From Brachypterus glaber (Eukaryota > Arthropoda > Insecta > Coleoptera > Kateretidae), in NCBI GenBank assembly GCA_958510825.1, contig OY294045.1, forward strand, positions 12,017,916 to 12,081,915: 64,000 bases of DNA. Direction: 5' to 3'. Positions 1 to 11,421 of this stretch are shown here, piece by piece; position 1 is the first letter of the stretch; every line of letters starts with the position of its first letter. A model generated the notes under the pieces. It was not told the DNA's origin, did no database searches, and saw only the letters and a program-made list of their open reading frames with translations. Made by a program: the position numbers and the translations under genes.

Positions 1-1192
1 AATAGCATTGTCAAATAAATTTAACTAGTGACCTTCTTATTAGCTATATAAACTCATGAAAAGATTAATTTTGATTCAGTTGTTTTCAGAGTGTCGCTAT
101 GTCAATTTCAAAAGTGAAAATGTAGTTTCTGTGAGAATTAATTTTAAGATTTATTCTTGAATTAAAAATAGTTTTTAAATTTTGAGACTCGTTTTATTAG
201 ACATAAAAATAATTTTGGACACTTATAAATATTGATAGTATGAACACTGATATCATGATAGAAATTTTGACGAATATTAATTAACTTTGAAAAATATTTT
301 GTAAAATAATTTAAATGACTTATACGAACCAGTTTTAATATACACTAAGAAAAATGTGGACAATAAATTGGGAATTGAAAATGATTGCGAATAGTTGGGA
401 TTTCAAACATAGAATGTTTTAATTTAGAAGTATTTAATGGAAAACTAATATATAATGAAAATTAGAATTTAAGGGCTTTGCATAGAAATAGGACTTAGAA
501 GTAAGAATTGATCTTTCATGTTCTTGAAGAATTTATTCACATTTATTTAATATATTATTCTTAAGTTAAGAAGAAATTGTTTTACTCTGTTTCCAAAGCG
601 CCGTCTCTCTATAAAACCCGCTCCCGAATAAAGGGATAAGTGGTTAAGTATATTCTCCGCTCGGGTATACTTTAAATACGATAAAAGATTGTATGGCCAA
701 CCTAACTAAGTAAGTTATAATAAAAGTTATAATTAACTGCTCGGCTATAACCGAATTATATACCACTTCACTAAATTAGTGATAGAATTTCGACATCACT
801 ACACCTAATGGGACCACTGTGCACTGCAGAGGGACTTCGCAGCGGTATTTTCATCTGACCATTATAATATGTGCTCAGAATGGTCTCTGAGGTAAGATGT
901 AAAAAGGTCAGACGAAGGTAACAAAAAAAAAAGAATTCGAAGCTAAAATTACAAATTTGAGGGCGTCATACACCCCTTTAGCAATGACCGTCTGACGATT
1001 TACATACATCATCTGTGACCTTCAAACAGGTAACATGCAAATTTTCAGCCGAAGGTACATATATTTTTTTACCAGGATTTTTTTGCATGTTTGACTCCTT
1101 TGCAGGAATTTTGAGCAAAATCCTCGCAGATGACACTTCCTGATGGTCCCCCTAACCACCTCACAAAATTCCAGCCGGAGGTAATATTATAG
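1..1192. other. AT-rich intergenic DNA, no gene seen
   Basis: No open frame of note, no repeat partner elsewhere in the window and no RNA gene were seen. Short dyads occur near 720-770 (CTCGGCTATAACCGA region) but nothing interpretable. Confidence 0.5.
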
Positions 1193-1715
1193 TATAAGGG
1201 CACACCTAATGAGAAAAAAACATTATAAACCTTATGAACAAATGTTAACAGTCGACTTGTGGAATAGAGGCTCGAAAGGTTCCAGGTTCGAGGCCCATTC
1301 CCGGAAAGCCTTTTTTTATTCGAAGTGGCTATTTTGACGTCCGACGTGCAAACACCAATTTGCTCGTTGTGTATTCTTCTTGGCTAAACAGGTCCCGTAG
1401 TTATTCGGACGTAATAATTATTATGATACTCATAGGTATATTGTTCTGTGATGGATAGCTCTTAGTCTATAAGGGCACTTAATGAGAAAAAACATTTTGA
1501 ACAAATTTTAACAGTCGACTCGTGGAATAGAGGCTCGAAAGGTTCCGTGTTCGAGGCCCATTCTCGGACTGCCTTCTTTTATTCGAAGTGGCTATTTTGA
1601 CGTCCGACGTGCAAACACCAATTTGCTCGTTGTGTATTCTTCTTGGCTGAACAGGTCACGTGATTATTCGGAGGTAATAATTATTATGATACTCAGGTAT
1701 ATTGTTCTGTGATGG
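1193..1715. repeat. 275-bp direct doublet with B-box-like motif
   Basis: Two same-orientation units start at 1193 and 1468, each opening with TATAAGGGCAC and closing with TTGTTCTGTGATGG (ends 1454 and 1715). They share long identical tracts such as GACGTCCGACGTGCAAACAC. Each carries a GTTCGAGGCC stretch (1285-1295 and 1548-1558) resembling a pol III B box. No convincing A box was found, so a SINE origin is only a possibility. Confidence 0.75.
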
Positions 1716-1804
1716 TTTGTTTTTTGTCTGACTGATTTATTTCGAAATATATCTAGTAGGTACGTTTTGTTTGCTATTTGTAAATAAATTTTTATTTGAA
1801 AAAG

Positions 1805-1948
1805 TTCTAAAGGGTCTATGTGCCAAACAATTTAAATCGATATAAACTTTAAAGGTAAAGGTAAAGGTAAACCTTGCCCATGATACATCGTAGGGACCTT
1901 CATACATGTATAACTAAAAATTTTAAATTTTGGCATATAGACCCTTTA
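1805..1948. repeat. Inverted repeat (about 37-bp arms)
   Basis: The left arm from 1805 (CTAAAGGGTCTATGTGCCAAA) is mirrored by the right arm ending at 1948 (TTTGGCATATAGACCCTTTAG). The loop contains a GGTAAA microsatellite at about 1850-1872. It is probably a small MITE; no target duplication was identified. The short open frame across it is not considered coding. Confidence 0.6.
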
Positions 1949-2398
1949 GACACACTTCATTTATTAATATCAATATACTATTCAAAGCACTATAATGCTA
2001 GAGAAGAGTATTATATGGTAGGATTTAAATGTGTTTCATTATCTTTACATCTAAAATAAAGGCTTAAACATTATTATATTAAATAAATTTAATTAATTAA
2101 GCTAATTAACCAATTAAACAGGGTGAATAATATAGTAATAAAGAGTTTATTAACTGCACTTACCAGCGTTTTTTTTAGACAATAAAACAACAAATAACAA
2201 TAAAATGCAGATGTTTCTATTTTATCATACACTTCATATTTTACAGAAGAACAGTTTTATATGTATACAGAACTGGAAATAATAATCAGGACATTATTAA
2301 AATGGCTTTATTTCAAGTATAAAACTCTAAATAGATAAACAGTATATTATGCAACTAAAAAGTCTTCAGTATTCGAGACTGAAATTTTCAGTATTCTA
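1949..2398. other. AT-rich spacer, nothing recognised
   Basis: The motif TTCGAGACTGAA at about 2370 recurs at about 40340, suggesting another old dispersed repeat. No gene or structured feature was seen. Confidence 0.4.
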
Positions 2399-3098
2399 GA
2401 CTGGCACCCACTTAAGTATTTTTTACTTTTTACTTTTTAGTGACAGAAGTCGGTTCAAGTTTTTTATGAAGAGTTTTTATTTTTATTTTTTAGAGACATA
2501 GAACTTGTAGATTTGTACCGTCATCTAAGGTAAATTATAGCTGTCCTTCCATCTCGGCAAGCTGCTGACGCCACAACGCACTGTTAGTCATCATCTTAAA
2601 GATAAATTTCTAAAAATTAAAAGTAATATTTTTATTTCAGCGCCCAAAGTCCAACCAACCTTATTTTAAACGAAATACTAAAGAAAATCTTGTTAAACTT
2701 TAAACGTTGAGTAATAATCAAATAACGCCTTATGGTAAAATCACAAAATTTATCATTTTTTCTTGGTATTTTAATATTATAGGTCCAGTGAATCAAGTTT
2801 AGCGGATTTAAAAGATTTTCAGTGTGCCGTAATATATATTTGAGTGACCCCTTAATCAAGTTATCCGGCTTATCCGAGTTCACCGATATTTCTCTAAAGA
2901 TTTGGTTGGTAGTAGAACCAAATTAAGCCGTTTTTAAGTGAAATTGCTTTAAAATGATTAGATTTATCTTAATTATCCGGATTACCCGGTATTATCCGAG
3001 CGTCAAATTGAAACAGGACCACCTCATGAATGCCCTCTTTAAGTTGCAAAAAGTTTCATAAAATTCCGTTCATTCGTTCCAAAGTTATGCGGAAACAA
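2399..3098 (+). repeat. Dispersed 760-bp repeat, copy 1
   Basis: Nearly collinear with 19550-20589. Both carry the blocks CTTAAAGATAAATTTCTAAA, AATAACGCCTTATGGTAAAA and GAATGCCCTCTTTAAGTT, and both end in GAAGTCGGTTAAAAA. Copy 1 lacks the left hairpin arm of copy 2. No coding potential was seen, so it is a non-autonomous element of unknown class. Its 3' terminus is tandemly duplicated just downstream. Confidence 0.8.
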
Positions 3099-3270
3099 AC
3101 ATAAAAAAAAACAAAGTCACACATCCAAACCTCCTCCTTTTTTGAAGTCGGTTAAAAATAGTTCCCATCACTTGTCGGGGTTATTACATAAAAAAAAACA
3201 AAGTCACACATCCAAACCTCCTCCTTTTTTGAAGTCGGTTAAAAATAGTTCCCATCACTTGTCGGGGTTA
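3099..3270 (+). repeat. Near-identical 87-bp tandem duplication
   Basis: Units start at 3099 and 3186, each running from ACATAAAAAAAAACAAAG through GAAGTCGGTTAAAAATAG to TCGGGGTTA. No difference was seen between them, so the duplication is recent. It duplicates the 3' end of the 760-bp repeat plus about 30 bp of flank. Confidence 0.9.
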
Positions 3271-3387
3271 TGTTTAGTACAGTTGAGTTGAGTAATTAAG
3301 TGAACTTTCAAAAACTGTAACCCAATGGAGCTCTCTACAACTAGAATTATGAAACAAAAGACGTCTACCCTATCTTTATCTCATTTG

Positions 3388-3477
3388 TGCTACACTTTCC
3401 AGCCAACCAAATAAATACTGTATTTGTTTTTCATACAACAAATACAGTATTTATTTGGTTGGCTGGAAAGTGTAGCA
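3388..3477. repeat. Perfect 41-bp hairpin
   Basis: The arms 3388-3428 and 3437-3477 are exact reverse complements over 41 bases, from TGCTACACTTTCCAGCCAAC to the loop. The loop is 8 bases (TTTCATAC). A diverged relative lies at 3581-3669, so a palindromic MITE is likely. A transcribed hairpin would resemble a small-RNA precursor. Confidence 0.9.
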
Positions 3478-3580
3478 CTGAGCGGCATGAACAAACATAG
3501 CTAATGTGAATCTGTAGAATAAGATAATTCTACTAAAATTTAGATGGCGGCAGTAATTTCTTTAATAAAAATAATATAGT

Positions 3581-3669
3581 TACACTTTTCGCCCGGCCAA
3601 GTAAATATTGTATTTGTTTAACAAAGAACAAATACAGAATTTGTTTGGTTGGGTGGAAGTGGGAGTGTA
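3581..3669. repeat. Diverged copy of the 3388 hairpin
   Basis: TACACTTTTCGCCCGGCCAA on the left and TTTGTTTGGTTGGGTGG on the right match the perfect hairpin with many substitutions in each arm. The contrast in arm identity suggests two insertions of different age, or gene conversion in the younger one. Confidence 0.65.
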
Positions 3670-3861
3670 TGTATGTCTTCTATCCTTTTTGGGTAGAACT
3701 TTTGTCCCTGTCTAATCTAACGGGAGAAATCGCCATTGCGTCCCCTCCTCAATGCCAAAAAACCTTGATTTTGCCGAGAGTTCTTTATTTATTGGATTTA
3801 TAATTTAAATACATGTATCTATCTAAAGCTTGCATAAGAACATAAAACATAAGAATGTGGT

Positions 3862-3911
3862 GCCGTGATTGGCTTACAAGATATATAGCTGCAAATTAAG
3901 CCAATCACGGC
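3862..3911. repeat. 15-bp stem hairpin beside (TA)n
   Basis: GCCGTGATTGGCTTA (3862-3876) is perfectly mirrored by TAAGCCAATCACGGC (3897-3911) around a 20-base loop. It sits directly beside the (TA)n tract. Confidence 0.75.

Positions 3912-3914
<3 letters not shown>

Positions 3915-3959
<45 letters not shown>
3915..3959. repeat. (TA)22 microsatellite
   Basis: Uninterrupted alternating TA over 45 bases, following the 3862-3911 hairpin. Confidence 0.97.
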
Positions 3960-3962
<3 letters not shown>

Positions 3963-3979
3963 TTTATTTGGAAATTTTA

Positions 3980-4227
3980 CAACTAACTAATTACTCTTCT
4001 CTCTAGAATAGGCATTTCATTTGTAAAAACTGAAAAAAACGTAGCCAACATTTGTCTGTCTTACTCGCACAGCTTTGTTCTAACAGAGACAACAATAACA
4101 GTTACTGCTAATTGTTATTGTTCAGGCCTGAATATACATACTATTTGTTTACAAACAAACCGATATTTTGGAGATACTTTATATTAACGGTATGCGTATT
4201 CTAGAGAGAAGGCTTGTTAGTTCGTTG
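3980..4227 (+). mobile_element. hAT-type MITE family M1, copy 1
   Basis: A 248-bp non-coding element with terminal inverted repeats of about 31 bp, beginning CAACKAACTAATTACTCTTC and mirrored at the right end. The flanks AAATTTTA (3972-3979) and GAATTTTA (4228-4235) are an 8-bp target duplication with one mismatch. An 8-bp duplication and a terminus fitting YARNG are hAT hallmarks. Other copies are at 15221, 27156 and 33210 (reversed). Confidence 0.88.
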
Positions 4228-4235
4228 GAATTTTA

Positions 4236-4997
4236 ACACTTTAGAAAAATATGGGCACAATGCTATGCGACGCAATTACTTAATTTTACTCACAGTTTAA
4301 AGTTAATAAGTAAATTTAATATTTGCATTGTACGGTTCATATACGCTTCCTAAACATGAAACTAGCTACTTAATGATATTTTGTATGGACTTTTTTGCAA
4401 TTTTATCGAGGATTTACTATTGTCTTTATGGTATTTACCGGTTACAACAAAGATATTACAAGTAGTATGTTAGCCTATACACAATACATGCAAATACACA
4501 TGTAGCAGGATTTTTTTTTAAATTTTATTGCAATGTATTATTCAGGATAATAACAGCGGACATGCATCTAGAGATGCGTATACAGGGCGTCTCAGACTTA
4601 TTGACCCAGGGGTTATCTCCTGAACGGATTCAGATTTTAAGTTCGGACTAAAAGATTACTAAATAATTTTTTTCTACGAAATTCGTTCGGTCAATTTCAG
4701 TCTCACTTTCCGCACTTGTTAGCAAAATAACTATTTCAACTACAACTACTAAAACCGCCCCAAATGAACAGCCGATGAATCGTCCATCGTTATGTTATTA
4801 TTATTATAATATATATAATAATTTCTAAATACAAAAAAGCTTCTTTTATTAACTGTTATAAAATAAAACGGTATTCAAATTAACAACACAAAACCAAAGC
4901 GAAAATAGGGTTATGTTCGAATGCGCGCGACTAACTTATATATCAAAATTTCCGTGAATACTCGTTTCTCACTCTCCCGAGTAGGTCCTCGATTTTC
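4236..4997. other. AT-rich spacer
   Basis: No gene seen. At about 4580 the phrase TACAGGGCGTCTCAGACTTA resembles starts of insect dispersed repeats, but no matching end was found. Short TTATTATTA runs lie near 4795. Confidence 0.4.
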
Positions 4998-5940
4998 GTG
5001 AGAGGAGCGATTATTTCACACTATATATTCCAAGCTATGCGCATGCCTGAGAAATATCTGTTTTATAGGTTATGTTTATGGTCATTGGACGAGAAAGCAT
5101 TACAGACAAAAATTCATATATCAGAGTATTACAGCATTAAACAATGTTTTATGTTCTATGTCAGAATATACTGTGCGGTCCAAAAGTCACCTCCTCAGCA
5201 AACTACCAAACCATTATTAACGTAAACCAAAGCCTTCTATTAAAAAAAAAAACACCAAACCAGCAAACTACTAAACCAAACCATTGTTAACGTAAACCAA
5301 CGCCTCCCATTAAAAAAAAACACACCAAACCAGCAAACTACCAAACCAAACCATTGTTAACGTAAACCAACGCCTCCCATTTAAAAAAAAACACCAAACC
5401 AGCAAACTACCAAACTACTACTACCAGTCCACTAGTTTTTTTGTTAGAATATATAGCAAAATATTGTTAAAATACTCAAGAATTTCTGTTTGATTTTTTT
5501 AATGCGGGCATTGGTTTGGTAGTTTGCTGGTTTGGTGTTTTTTTTTTTTAATGGGAGGCGTTAGTTTACGTTAATAATGGTTTGGTTTGGTAGTTTGCTG
5601 GTTTGGTGTTTTTTTATAAATGGGAGGCATTTTTCAGATACGATATTTCAGAATTTAGAAGGCGATATATTTTAAGAATCAAATATGATTATATCTAGGC
5701 TAAATAATTTAGATTTAGCTAATTAAAAAATAAATGCTTGCCTGGTGTAACAATTCTGCAAAAGAATGTTTCATAACCTTAAAATAATTTTAGGCATACG
5801 TCAAAACAGAATCAGTGCGCATGCGCTGGATTCTCCTTATTATTGCGGTAAGTGAATCGTTAAAAATATACAACAGATATTTCTCAGGCATGCGCATAGC
5901 TTGGAATATATAGTGTGAAATAATCGCTCCTTTCGTGAGA
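4998..5940. mobile_element. Foldback element with inner 70-bp tandem units
   Basis: The outer arms are inverted copies: GCGATTATTTCACACTATAT near 5008 is mirrored near 5905-5930, and GCGCATGCCTGAGAAATATC near 5040 is mirrored near 5875. Inside, 70-bp direct units (TAACGTAAACCAACGCCTCC at 5218, 5288 and 5358) lie on the left, and their reverse complements lie at about 5507-5637 on the right. The nested outer arms with inner tandem repeats recall foldback transposons. No transposase was seen. Short open frames inside are not genes. Confidence 0.75.
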
Positions 5941-5944
5941 AGTG

Positions 5945-6233
5945 AAGTTCAAGAATAAGTAGTTTTGCGTTTCGAGAGAACTAATATGCAACCCACAACA
6001 ACTTTCTCCCTGGACTGCATTCTCTCGAGCCCGAGAATACATACCCTGCGGTACTTACACGACCTTAGGCATGCAATTTAGTACTTTACAGGCCATACCG
6101 GTGTTTGCTATCACGGTTAATGTTTAAAGTGTTTAATTTTGTGTTAAATGAGTGTGTAGTTTCCACATTGGCCAATAAATTGCAGCCGGTAACAATAAGC
6201 CGTGAATATGTAGGATGCTTCGCTTCTATAGTA
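5945..6233. other. Unassigned spacer
   Basis: Relatively GC-rich for the area, with CTCGAGCCCGAGAA near 6030. Short open frames exist on both strands; neither looks like a gene. Confidence 0.35.
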
Positions 6234-6235
6234 TA

Positions 6236-7935
6236 CAGTGCGCGTGAAAAGTATGGAACACTTTGGATGGTAGTTAAGTTGAGTGCCCAATAATAAACGA
6301 AGCAACAGATTTGAAGGGATAGGGGAATCTCAGCGCCAGTGCCCCTCATTGGCCGTGTTCAAATTAGATGCGCAAAGGTTTGTTTTGCAGACTGCAGATA
6401 CGACGATTACTGAAACGACTCCTATCCCTACTACTGCACTGACGTTGAGATTCCCCTATCCGCTTCAAATATTTTGCTTCGTACATTCTTGGCCACTCAC
6501 CTGGGCGATTTTAAATAAAAATTTCGTGGATCCCTACATTTTTTCGACTAAAACATACCTGATAACATAAGAAATCAATTCCCATTTGAAAGAAAACCGT
6601 AAAAGATACACTTTTATAGACAGATAAAAAAACGTTTTTTTAGTAGTAGGGTGTGTCAAAAAATCCAGATTTTCGAAATCGAAAACGCTCTCTGGCTCAA
6701 AAGTTGCTCCTTAGTAAAAACCAGTGGCCACTCAAAAATTAGCCAAATCGATTAATGTTTAGAGGTAGCTCAAAGCACTCAAACTTAAAAAAAATCGGTA
6801 CCTGTTTTTCGGATAAAAACTGATTATATATAAAATTGAGGAAATTTTGGAGGGTTTCTGTAGTAATATTTAGAAACAATAATAATTTAGGTTAGAACAT
6901 AAAACACGCCAATTATTTGAAGATTTCGCTAAAATTTAATTTTTGCACTTTTTAAGTGCATAAAAAATTGTTTTAAACAAAAAATCTGCAAACTTATATA
7001 TTAGTATAAGCATATATACATGTTAACCTACCTGACTATACAGAAGACATTATTTGTTTCCGCAAGTCGGGTAAAAAAATTAATTTCAATTCGAAACTGG
7101 GTGGATTTTCTGTTTTTTGTCTAAAACTTGTTTCGGTGTACTTTTTTTGATTTTTTCTTATTGGAATATACTTTTTTATGTAAAAATACACGTAAAAGTT
7201 TCTGTCGCAGGTTTAACCGTTTTAAAGATAAATGCATTTAAAGAATTTTTTACGCATCAAGAACCAAAAATAAAAAAATAAAAGAAGCCAAAAACAAATA
7301 TTTTAGTGATGGTTGGATATTTAACAGAGCAAAAATTTATATGCCCCTTGGAAAAAAAATCATTCCTAAGGAAGTTATGTCCTTTTAAATATGCCCTATT
7401 TTAAAAAAAAATTCACGATATCTTCAAATAATTGGAGTTTTTTTATCTTCTAACTTAAGGGAGGGAGGATATATTTTTTATAGTTTCTCACAATTAGTAT
7501 TGTTTCTAAATATTACCAAAGAAACCCTTCAGAATTTCCAATTTTATATACAATCACTTTTTATCCGAAAAACAGGTACCGATTTTTTTCAGAGTTTGAG
7601 TGCTTTGAGCTACCTCTAAACATTAATCGATTTCGCTAATTTTTGAGTGGCCACCGTTTTTTACTAAGGAGCAACTTTTGAGCCAGAGAGCGTTTTCGCT
7701 TTCGAAATTCGGGATTTTTTGACACACCCTATTACTCAAAAAAACGTATTTTTATTTGTCTAAAAAAGTGTATCTTTTACGATTTTCTTTCAAATGGAAA
7801 TTGATTTCTTATGTCACCAGGTATGTTTTACTCCAAAAAATATAGGGGTCCACGAAATTTATATTTAAAATCGCCCAGGTGAACCGTGTCAACTTACCTA
7901 TCATTCAACGTGTTTCGTACTTTTCAAGCGCGCTG
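6236..7935. mobile_element. Tc1/mariner-like foldback, 1.7 kb
   Basis: Flanked by TA dinucleotides (6234-6235 and 7936-7937). The ends match as CAGTGCGCGTGAAAAGTATG against the reverse of the right end, CAGCGCGCTTGAAAAGTACG. Arms of about 450 bp or more are inverted copies (for example GAGGTAGCTCAAAGCACTC at about 6762 and its mirror at about 7600) and reach about 6950 and 7385. The TA duplication and CAGTG terminus fit Tc1/mariner. There is no transposase, so it is non-autonomous. The left arm is split by a nested MITE. Confidence 0.8.
6280..6499. mobile_element. MITE nested in the mariner-like foldback
   Basis: A 220-bp block absent from the opposite arm of the host foldback. The ends mirror each other: TGAGTGCCCAATAATAAACG against TGAGTGGCCAAGAATGTACG, then GATAGGGGAATCTCA in both. 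A clean target duplication was not established. Open frames across it arise from the repeat. Confidence 0.8.
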
Positions 7936-7937
7936 TA

Positions 7938-8403
7938 TAGCAGAACTGCAACTTGCAACTTTGCAAGTAATTTAAGTTAAACTTAATTTATATTGTATTA
8001 AACATTTTCAATTATGATTTAATTTTTTTAGGAGGACCTTGACTAATTTTTCTGAAAAATGACAATCTATCACTTTTTCTTATTTTGTTTTCGAATTTTT
8101 ACTTAGGCGCCTATAACTTTTTTGTTTTTCGGGGATTCTTTTTTTAATTTATTTGCGATTGATCCTCTAAATTCAAGTAAATTTTTCTAAAAAAATGGCT
8201 TTGATTGCACTGTTTTTTCAATACAAGTTTTCTTTTATTTTTTTTTAAGTTTAACCCCATAAAACTTTTTTTTTCGGCCGAATTTTTTCAAATTTGGTAT
8301 GATTAATATTTTTAATAAAAGTATTTAACCCTAAAAACATGACATTCCTTAGAATTTTTCTTCTACTATTTTCGATTTTTTTTAGAAAGCTTAGCCGCCA
8401 ATA
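7938..8403. other. AT-rich spacer
   Basis: Many T runs; no gene, no TIR and no partner repeat recognised. Confidence 0.4.
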
Positions 8404-8726
8404 GGGGTTATGAAGTGTATGAATTTTGGTCAATTTGAGTGCCGTATTTTATGGACGACCCCTAAGACAGCAACAAAAAATTGTCCAATATCTTTTTTTT
8501 TTGTACCAATGTGCGTTATAGACAGTTTTTAAATGTTAAGTTTTCTTATCCACACAATAACTCAAGAAAAAAATTCCATAGGCTTCCCCAATGGGGGGGG
8601 GGGAGGGTGTTAGTGGGGGTAGCCAAAATATTAAATCTCTACACCTTTAAATAACGCGGGAAACGGGTTATGAAGTATATGAATTTTGGTCAATTTGCCT
8701 GACGTATTTTATGGACGACCCCTTAG
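8404..8726. repeat. 62-bp direct repeats 261 bp apart
   Basis: GGGTTATGAAGTGTATGAAT...GACGACCCCTAAG at 8404-8466 recurs with a few changes at 8665-8726. A GGGGGGGGGGGAGGG tract lies between them near 8594. They may be boundaries of an element or a local duplication. Confidence 0.75.
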
Positions 8727-8939
8727 TTAACGTATAACACTCATCTACTGCAAAGAAGCGAGGCGTACAACAATAATGAAGGGACTTGCATTTACCATGA
8801 TTCACGATTTATGGCGAATTCTATGTTTTATAAAGATAAACGGAATTCCATCAAAAACCGCAAACGACCAAGCCATTAATGTGTCAGGTAGCTCACGATA
8901 ATAGGTGCAAAACATGTATTGTCAGGGGTAATATCATAA

Positions 8940-9096
8940 GTGATACTAGGTTAGGTTTCGGTGGTTTTTTACATAAATTTTACGAATATTAATCCCAATG
9001 ACGAAAATGCAACGACTGCTTTAGCAGGAGTTGCATTTTCCAAAAATTGGGATTAATATGAGTAAAATTTGAAAAAAAAGCACCGGTACCTATCAC
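8940..9096. repeat. Inverted-repeat element (about 75-bp arms)
   Basis: The left arm from 8940 (GTGATACTAGGTTAGG) is mirrored by the right arm ending CCGGTACCTATCAC. The inner parts share AATATTAATCCCAATNNNNNAAAATGCAAC with a short loop around CTGCTTTAGCAG. It is a MITE-like hairpin with no coding. Confidence 0.7.
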
Positions 9097-9410
9097 GAAT
9101 TGATATTTAGGTAGAGAATATAATTTATATTTAATACACATAATTTTTAATTATAACGTATTAATCCACAAATAAATTATATTTTATAAATTAAAAAGCA
9201 AATAATAAGCACGATTTTAGATTAGAGAAAAGAGGGGTAAAAAAACCATTGTAGGGGTAAGATATTTTCACTTATCAGTACAGCATACTACATATATATA
9301 TAAATTGTATACTCACACAAAAATATTCCGTATGAATGAATGTGAATTAAAAGAAGGTCCCTGTATCACTATAAAATAAAATAAATAAATAAATAATTTA
9401 ATAAAAAAAA
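9097..9410. other. AT-rich spacer with (TAAA)n
   Basis: Low-complexity AAAATAAAATAAATAAATAA near 9377; nothing else seen. Confidence 0.45.
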
Positions 9411-9631
9411 ACAGCCGACTGATTAAATAAAAAGTATGAAACAAGAATAATGTGAAATACAATTATATAGTAACCATCGCAGTCGGAGGCTTATGCTTAT
9501 TCATATGATTAAAACATTTGTATATTTAAATTAAATTTATTATGATATTTAAGATTGGCCCCCGACTGCGACGGTTACTATATAATTTTATTTCACATTA
9601 TTCTTGTTTCATACTTTTTAGTCAGTATGGT
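9411..9631. repeat. Inverted-repeat MITE-like element
   Basis: Arms of about 75 bp: AAAGTATGAAACAAGAATAA and AGTAACCATCGCAGTCGG on the left recur inverted on the right (9557-9630) with few changes. The loop is AT-rich and non-coding. Confidence 0.75.
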
Positions 9632-9735
9632 GTTTTTTTTTTATCAAATTATTTATTTTAAAATTTTTAAACGTTTTTTTTTTTAATAAACGGTTTTATT
9701 TTACCCTGATGAATACAACTACTAGTAGTATAAGG

Positions 9736-10181
9736 AGAGAAATTTTTAATTTTAAACAAAATTATATAAATATTCATTTATTATTCCATCAATCTATTTT
9801 CTAATCATCGTACAGAGTGATATTGGTAGACTGACAGTTTCGGGCTGCTGGCCCTCTTTAGTACCAAGAGTCAACTCTGCACGCTGGTTTAGAAAACGTT
9901 TTTAGACTTTATTCGCAAAAGGAATATAGCCATTAGATTGATGTAGACTTGTGCGCCATCTGTTGCTAGATGTAGACAACTACTCATACCTCTCCTAGTC
10001 TGGAGACTTTGAATGGTAGCAAGTTGAAGACTTGTGTGTCTCAAGCACATAGTACCACTAACGTGTGGTTAGACGTAGAATTAGTAAGGACAGAAATTTT
10101 TAATTTTAAACAAAATTATAAAAATATTAATTTATTATTCCATCAATCTATTTTCTAATCATCGTACAGAGTGATACTGGT
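9736..10181. repeat. 95-bp direct repeats, period about 352
   Basis: GAGAGAAATTTTTAATTTTA to GTACAGAGTGATATTGGTAG (9736-9830) recurs at 10088-10181. The spacer between them is unique. Same-orientation doublets of this kind recur along the window. Confidence 0.75.
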
Positions 10182-11364
10182 AGTCAGTCTACTAACTCAA
10201 GAGTTAGAGTTTCATTAAACTGTGTTGAGTTAGAGTTAAGTTGAGTTTACAGATCTAGGGTCCTTGGGTAAAATTGTTTTTTTATCTCGCTCGGTTTATA
10301 TTACTTTTAAGCTTAGTCGAATAAGAAAAAAATCTTTATTATTATTTTTATATATATATTTTTAGTTTTTTTTATAAATATAAAAAAACACTATAAAACA
10401 AGTTGTTGAGGACAGTATTTTTTCTATATTCTTGGTATTCTCATATACATGCAGGTGGACGATGTCAGATATCAAGATACACCGGATAGAGCATATTTTT
10501 TTTAGCGTATTATAAGGATATGCCAGTTATTCTATCTTATCATATTGATGGTATCAAAATACATTGGTCAATTTTTCTATTCTCTTAAAAGGTTTATTGA
10601 TGTATGCAGAAGCCGACAAACATTTTGTGTAAGCATAGAGTGTTTATAGGTATAATAACGACTATGCAATCTGACGTTAACACAAAATAATACAGTCTCC
10701 ACACAGACTGTCTACCGTATTATAAATTGTAAGCAATTCAGAATACCTTTAAGTAAAAATTATCAGTATTTAAAAGTTTTTTAGAAATATTTTTTCCTTA
10801 TATTTAATTTTTGGTGAAAGCGCTAATTTTTTTTTGATTATCCACCCTACGGTGACTCTAGATCTGCCCCTGTTTCCCTTAGGGTTGCTTGAAAGTAAAC
10901 AACCAAACAATGAAGAAATGTAATTAATATTATTACAACGAAAATTTATCCATACTCATTATTCATGTCATGCATGGTAAAATTTTGTCATGGAGCTTTA
11001 TGTTATAGACCACACAGGCATATCTAAAGAATTCTAAAAAATAGAAATATGTATAAACAATATTACCAGGTCCTGTAGCCTATAAGTAGTGGATTAAATC
11101 TGTTAAGGTAAGTATTTAAATATTTTCGATTAAATAAAACGCATGCTTAATTTACCACAGATTTGTTTTAAGAATTGAATTTATTTCGAACTAAATAAAA
11201 CATCGTAGATACACAAACTTCGCGCAGAATCTATCAGAGTAAAAAATTATATCAAGGCAGCTATAATTTTTACTTTTAATAACATTTTTAGGTATTACCC
11301 ATTGTGCTTTTGATAATTTTTGACATTTAGGTTAAATTGACTGGAAATTATTATAGAGGAAGGG
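10182..11364. other. AT-rich spacer
   Basis: No gene seen. The segment 11285-11341 (CATTGTGCTTTTGATAATTT...) matches 47615-47672 in reverse orientation, marking an old short dispersed repeat. Elsewhere only T-rich low complexity. Confidence 0.45.
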
Positions 11365-11369
11365 TAGCA

Positions 11370-11421
11370 AATGTGGGCTAGGTCTTGTAATATGGGCTAG
11401 GTCTTGTAATATGGGCTAGGT
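11370..11421 (+). repeat. 21-bp tandem repeat
   Basis: ATATGGGCTAGGTCTTGTA is repeated with period 21 (GGGCTAGGTCTTGTAATAT units) about two and a half times. Confidence 0.85.

Noticed and set aside
6086..6570. Three overlapping open frames of 62-95 codons on both strands
   Set aside because: They cross the boundary of the mariner-like foldback and the nested MITE, so they are fortuitous.
11285..11341. Match to 47615-47672 as a conserved element
   Set aside because: A 57-bp reverse match between two places in a transposon-rich window is most simply an old repeat fragment.
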